This document shows, one piece after another, positions 21,920 through 22,837 of a stretch of 22,837 nt of DNA; positions within the stretch are counted from its first letter, which is position 1, and every line of letters starts with the position of its first letter. The position numbers and the translations under genes are program-made. Under the pieces are notes generated by a model. The model did no database searches. It was not told the origin of the DNA and saw only the letters and a program-made list of their open reading frames with translations. This DNA is from Verrucomicrobiota bacterium (GTDB lineage Bacteria > Verrucomicrobiota > Verrucomicrobiia > Opitutales > Opitutaceae). The stretch covers positions 1 to 22,837 of the forward strand of contig JAEWBF010000109.1 in NCBI GenBank assembly GCA_023391285.1, written 5' to 3'.

Positions 21920-22564
21920 GTGAAGATTCTCGTGATCGAAGATCACCAGCTCGTGCGAGACATGCTGATCGTGACCTGCGGAAGCGCGATTTCGGGAGCG
22001 GAGGTGCGGGGCGCGGGGACGGGAGGAGAAGGGGTGGCGATCGGGCGAACGTTTCAGCCGGATTTGATCTTCCTCGATTTGGTCCTGCCGGATGGCGATG
22101 GGCTGGATTTCATTCGGGAGCTGATGGCGGCGTGTGTCGAAGCGAAGGTGATCGCGCTGACCTCGCACGCGGACGAAGTGTCATTGCATCGGGCGTTGAA
22201 GGCGAACGTGCACGGTTTCGTCGACAAGAACGAGCAGCCGCTCGCGGTGTTGAAGGAGGCGATTCACACCGTAATGCGAGGGCAGCGGTATTTCTCGTCG
22301 GTGGCGCAGCGATTGAGGACGGCGATGCATCGAGACCCGGCGGAGTTCAGCAAGATCCTGTCGGAACATGAGCAACGGTTGTTGGCGCTCTTTGGAGAAG
22401 GATTGTCGAACGACGAGATCGGACGCCGGCTCGGACTGGCGTCGGGGACTGTGCGCAATCACCGGAGCCAAATCATGAGTAAATTGGGAATTCATGGCAC
22501 GCCGGAGTTGATGCGTTATGCGATCGAGAAGGGGTTTACGCGGGTGCGGCGGGGGAGTGGGTAG
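21920..22564 (+). CDS. LuxR/NarL-type response regulator
   Basis: This 214-residue protein has a receiver domain (1-120) with acidic pocket E7/D8, phospho-acceptor Asp53 in FLDLVLPDGDG, Thr81 in ALTSHAD and Lys103 in VDKNE. A LuxR HTH follows (about 147-208, LSNDEIGRRLGLASGTVRNH then RSQIMSKLG). I use GTG 21920, which puts the first strand KILVIEDH at the N-terminus; GTG 21872 would add 16 residues and almost touch the receptor stop. It probably regulates transcription when phosphorylated. No histidine kinase is in the window. Its closeness to the receptor gene suggests co-transcription, and perhaps control of uptake genes, but this is inference. Confidence 0.9.
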   Translation: MKILVIEDHQLVRDMLIVTCGSAISGAEVRGAGTGGEGVAIGRTFQPDLIFLDLVLPDGDGLDFIRELMAACVEAKVIALTSHADEVSLHRALKANVHGFVDKNEQPLAVLKEAIHTVMRGQRYFSSVAQRLRTAMHRDPAEFSKILSEHEQRLLALFGEGLSNDEIGRRLGLASGTVRNHRSQIMSKLGIHGTPELMRYAIEKGFTRVRRGSG

Positions 22565-22601
22565 AGCTGTGGAGAGCGCGGAAGATATGAACAGGGAGGG
22601 G

Positions 22602-22634
22602 GAACCACTAATGGACACGAATGCACACGAAGGG
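22602..22634. repeat. Second copy of the GAACCAC…GACACGAA repeat
   Basis: Matches 1564-1596 at 29 of 33 positions and contains the 10-base period (ATGGACACGA, ATGCACACGA). It sits 37 bases past the regulator stop. It is readable in frame from the ATG at 22588, but the resulting 38-residue peptide has no recognisable features. Confidence 0.75.
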
Positions 22635-22717
22635 GTAGGAGGTTACGGGCGCGTGAAGCATGAACGGATGGTCTATCGGCTGGCTTGGGGCGGGGAGGAG
22701 TGACGGGGCTCGAGCGC

Positions 22718-22746
22718 GGCGGGGGCGGGGGACCCCGCCCTACATT
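22718..22746. repeat. GC hairpin with trailing CTACATT (second exact 3' copy)
   Basis: GGCGGGG pairs with CCCCGCC (22718-22724 and 22733-22739), followed by CTACATT. It shares ACCCCGCCCTACATT with the copy at 8529-8555, while the left arm differs. The remaining bases to 22837 show no gene start or clear promoter. Confidence 0.65.
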
Positions 22747-22837
22747 GAAAGAGGACTTTAGTTGGCGAAAGGGCGGGCCGATGTAGCGGGGGAGTTACCC
22801 TAGATTTTGCGAACGTGTCTCCAGCTTCCACAACGCT

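Noticed and set aside
22588..22703. Small open frame of 38 codons from ATG 22588
   Set aside because: Much of it is the dispersed repeat at 22602-22634 and the rest has no recognisable motif or clear ribosome binding site of proper spacing.

Overview
The window is high-GC bacterial DNA from a Gram-negative organism: it carries an MCE/Mla-type lipid transport cluster, ExbB/ExbD and a TonB-dependent receptor. A zwf-opcA pair, a GAF-fused PilB/GspE ATPase and several families of short intergenic repeats fit Verrucomicrobiota, perhaps Opitutaceae. That placement is inference; there is no rRNA or marker gene here to settle it. G exceeds C on the + strand even across the minus-strand genes, which suggests the + strand is the leading strand.

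Region 1 (1-5744, + strand) is a tightly packed, probably single operon: the end of an unidentified gene, an MlaE-like permease, an MlaF-like ABC subunit that has lost every recognisable ATP-binding motif, an MlaD-like MCE protein, and a 1051-residue TIR / transmembrane / beta-propeller protein whose start overlaps the end of the MCE gene by four bases. Region 2 (5887-8428, - strand) converges on it. It is a two-gene cassette of a SLOG-like nucleotide-binding domain fused to a four-helix SLATT-like membrane module, followed 19 bases later by a patatin-like phospholipase. SLOG, SLATT, patatin and TIR domains are all known from nucleotide-signalled immune systems, so 1-8428 is the part most likely to hold an undescribed system. 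No CD-NTase, nSTAND or other known trigger gene is visible.

Region 3 (8561-13327, - strand) holds an exported S9 prolyl-oligopeptidase-family protein and a GAF-PilB/GspE ATPase. Region 4 (13379-16640, + strand) holds a YraN-family protein, glucose-6-phosphate dehydrogenase (zwf) and its assembly protein OpcA, the entry to the oxidative pentose phosphate pathway. Region 5 (16782-22564, + strand) holds exbB-exbD, a short-chain dehydrogenase, a large TonB-dependent receptor and a LuxR-type response regulator. ExbB/ExbD could energise the receptor, but no TonB is present. The last 273 bases have no convincing gene and hold two repeat elements.

Intergenic spaces are unusually rich in short repeats: 10-base tandem units, perfect GC hairpins with an adjoining CTAC, and AT-richer spacer elements. 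Two of these overlap the stop codon of the preceding gene. I saw no tRNA, rRNA, CRISPR array, transposase or integrase. Shine-Dalgarno matches are weak before most starts, so several starts rest on domain alignment or signal peptides.
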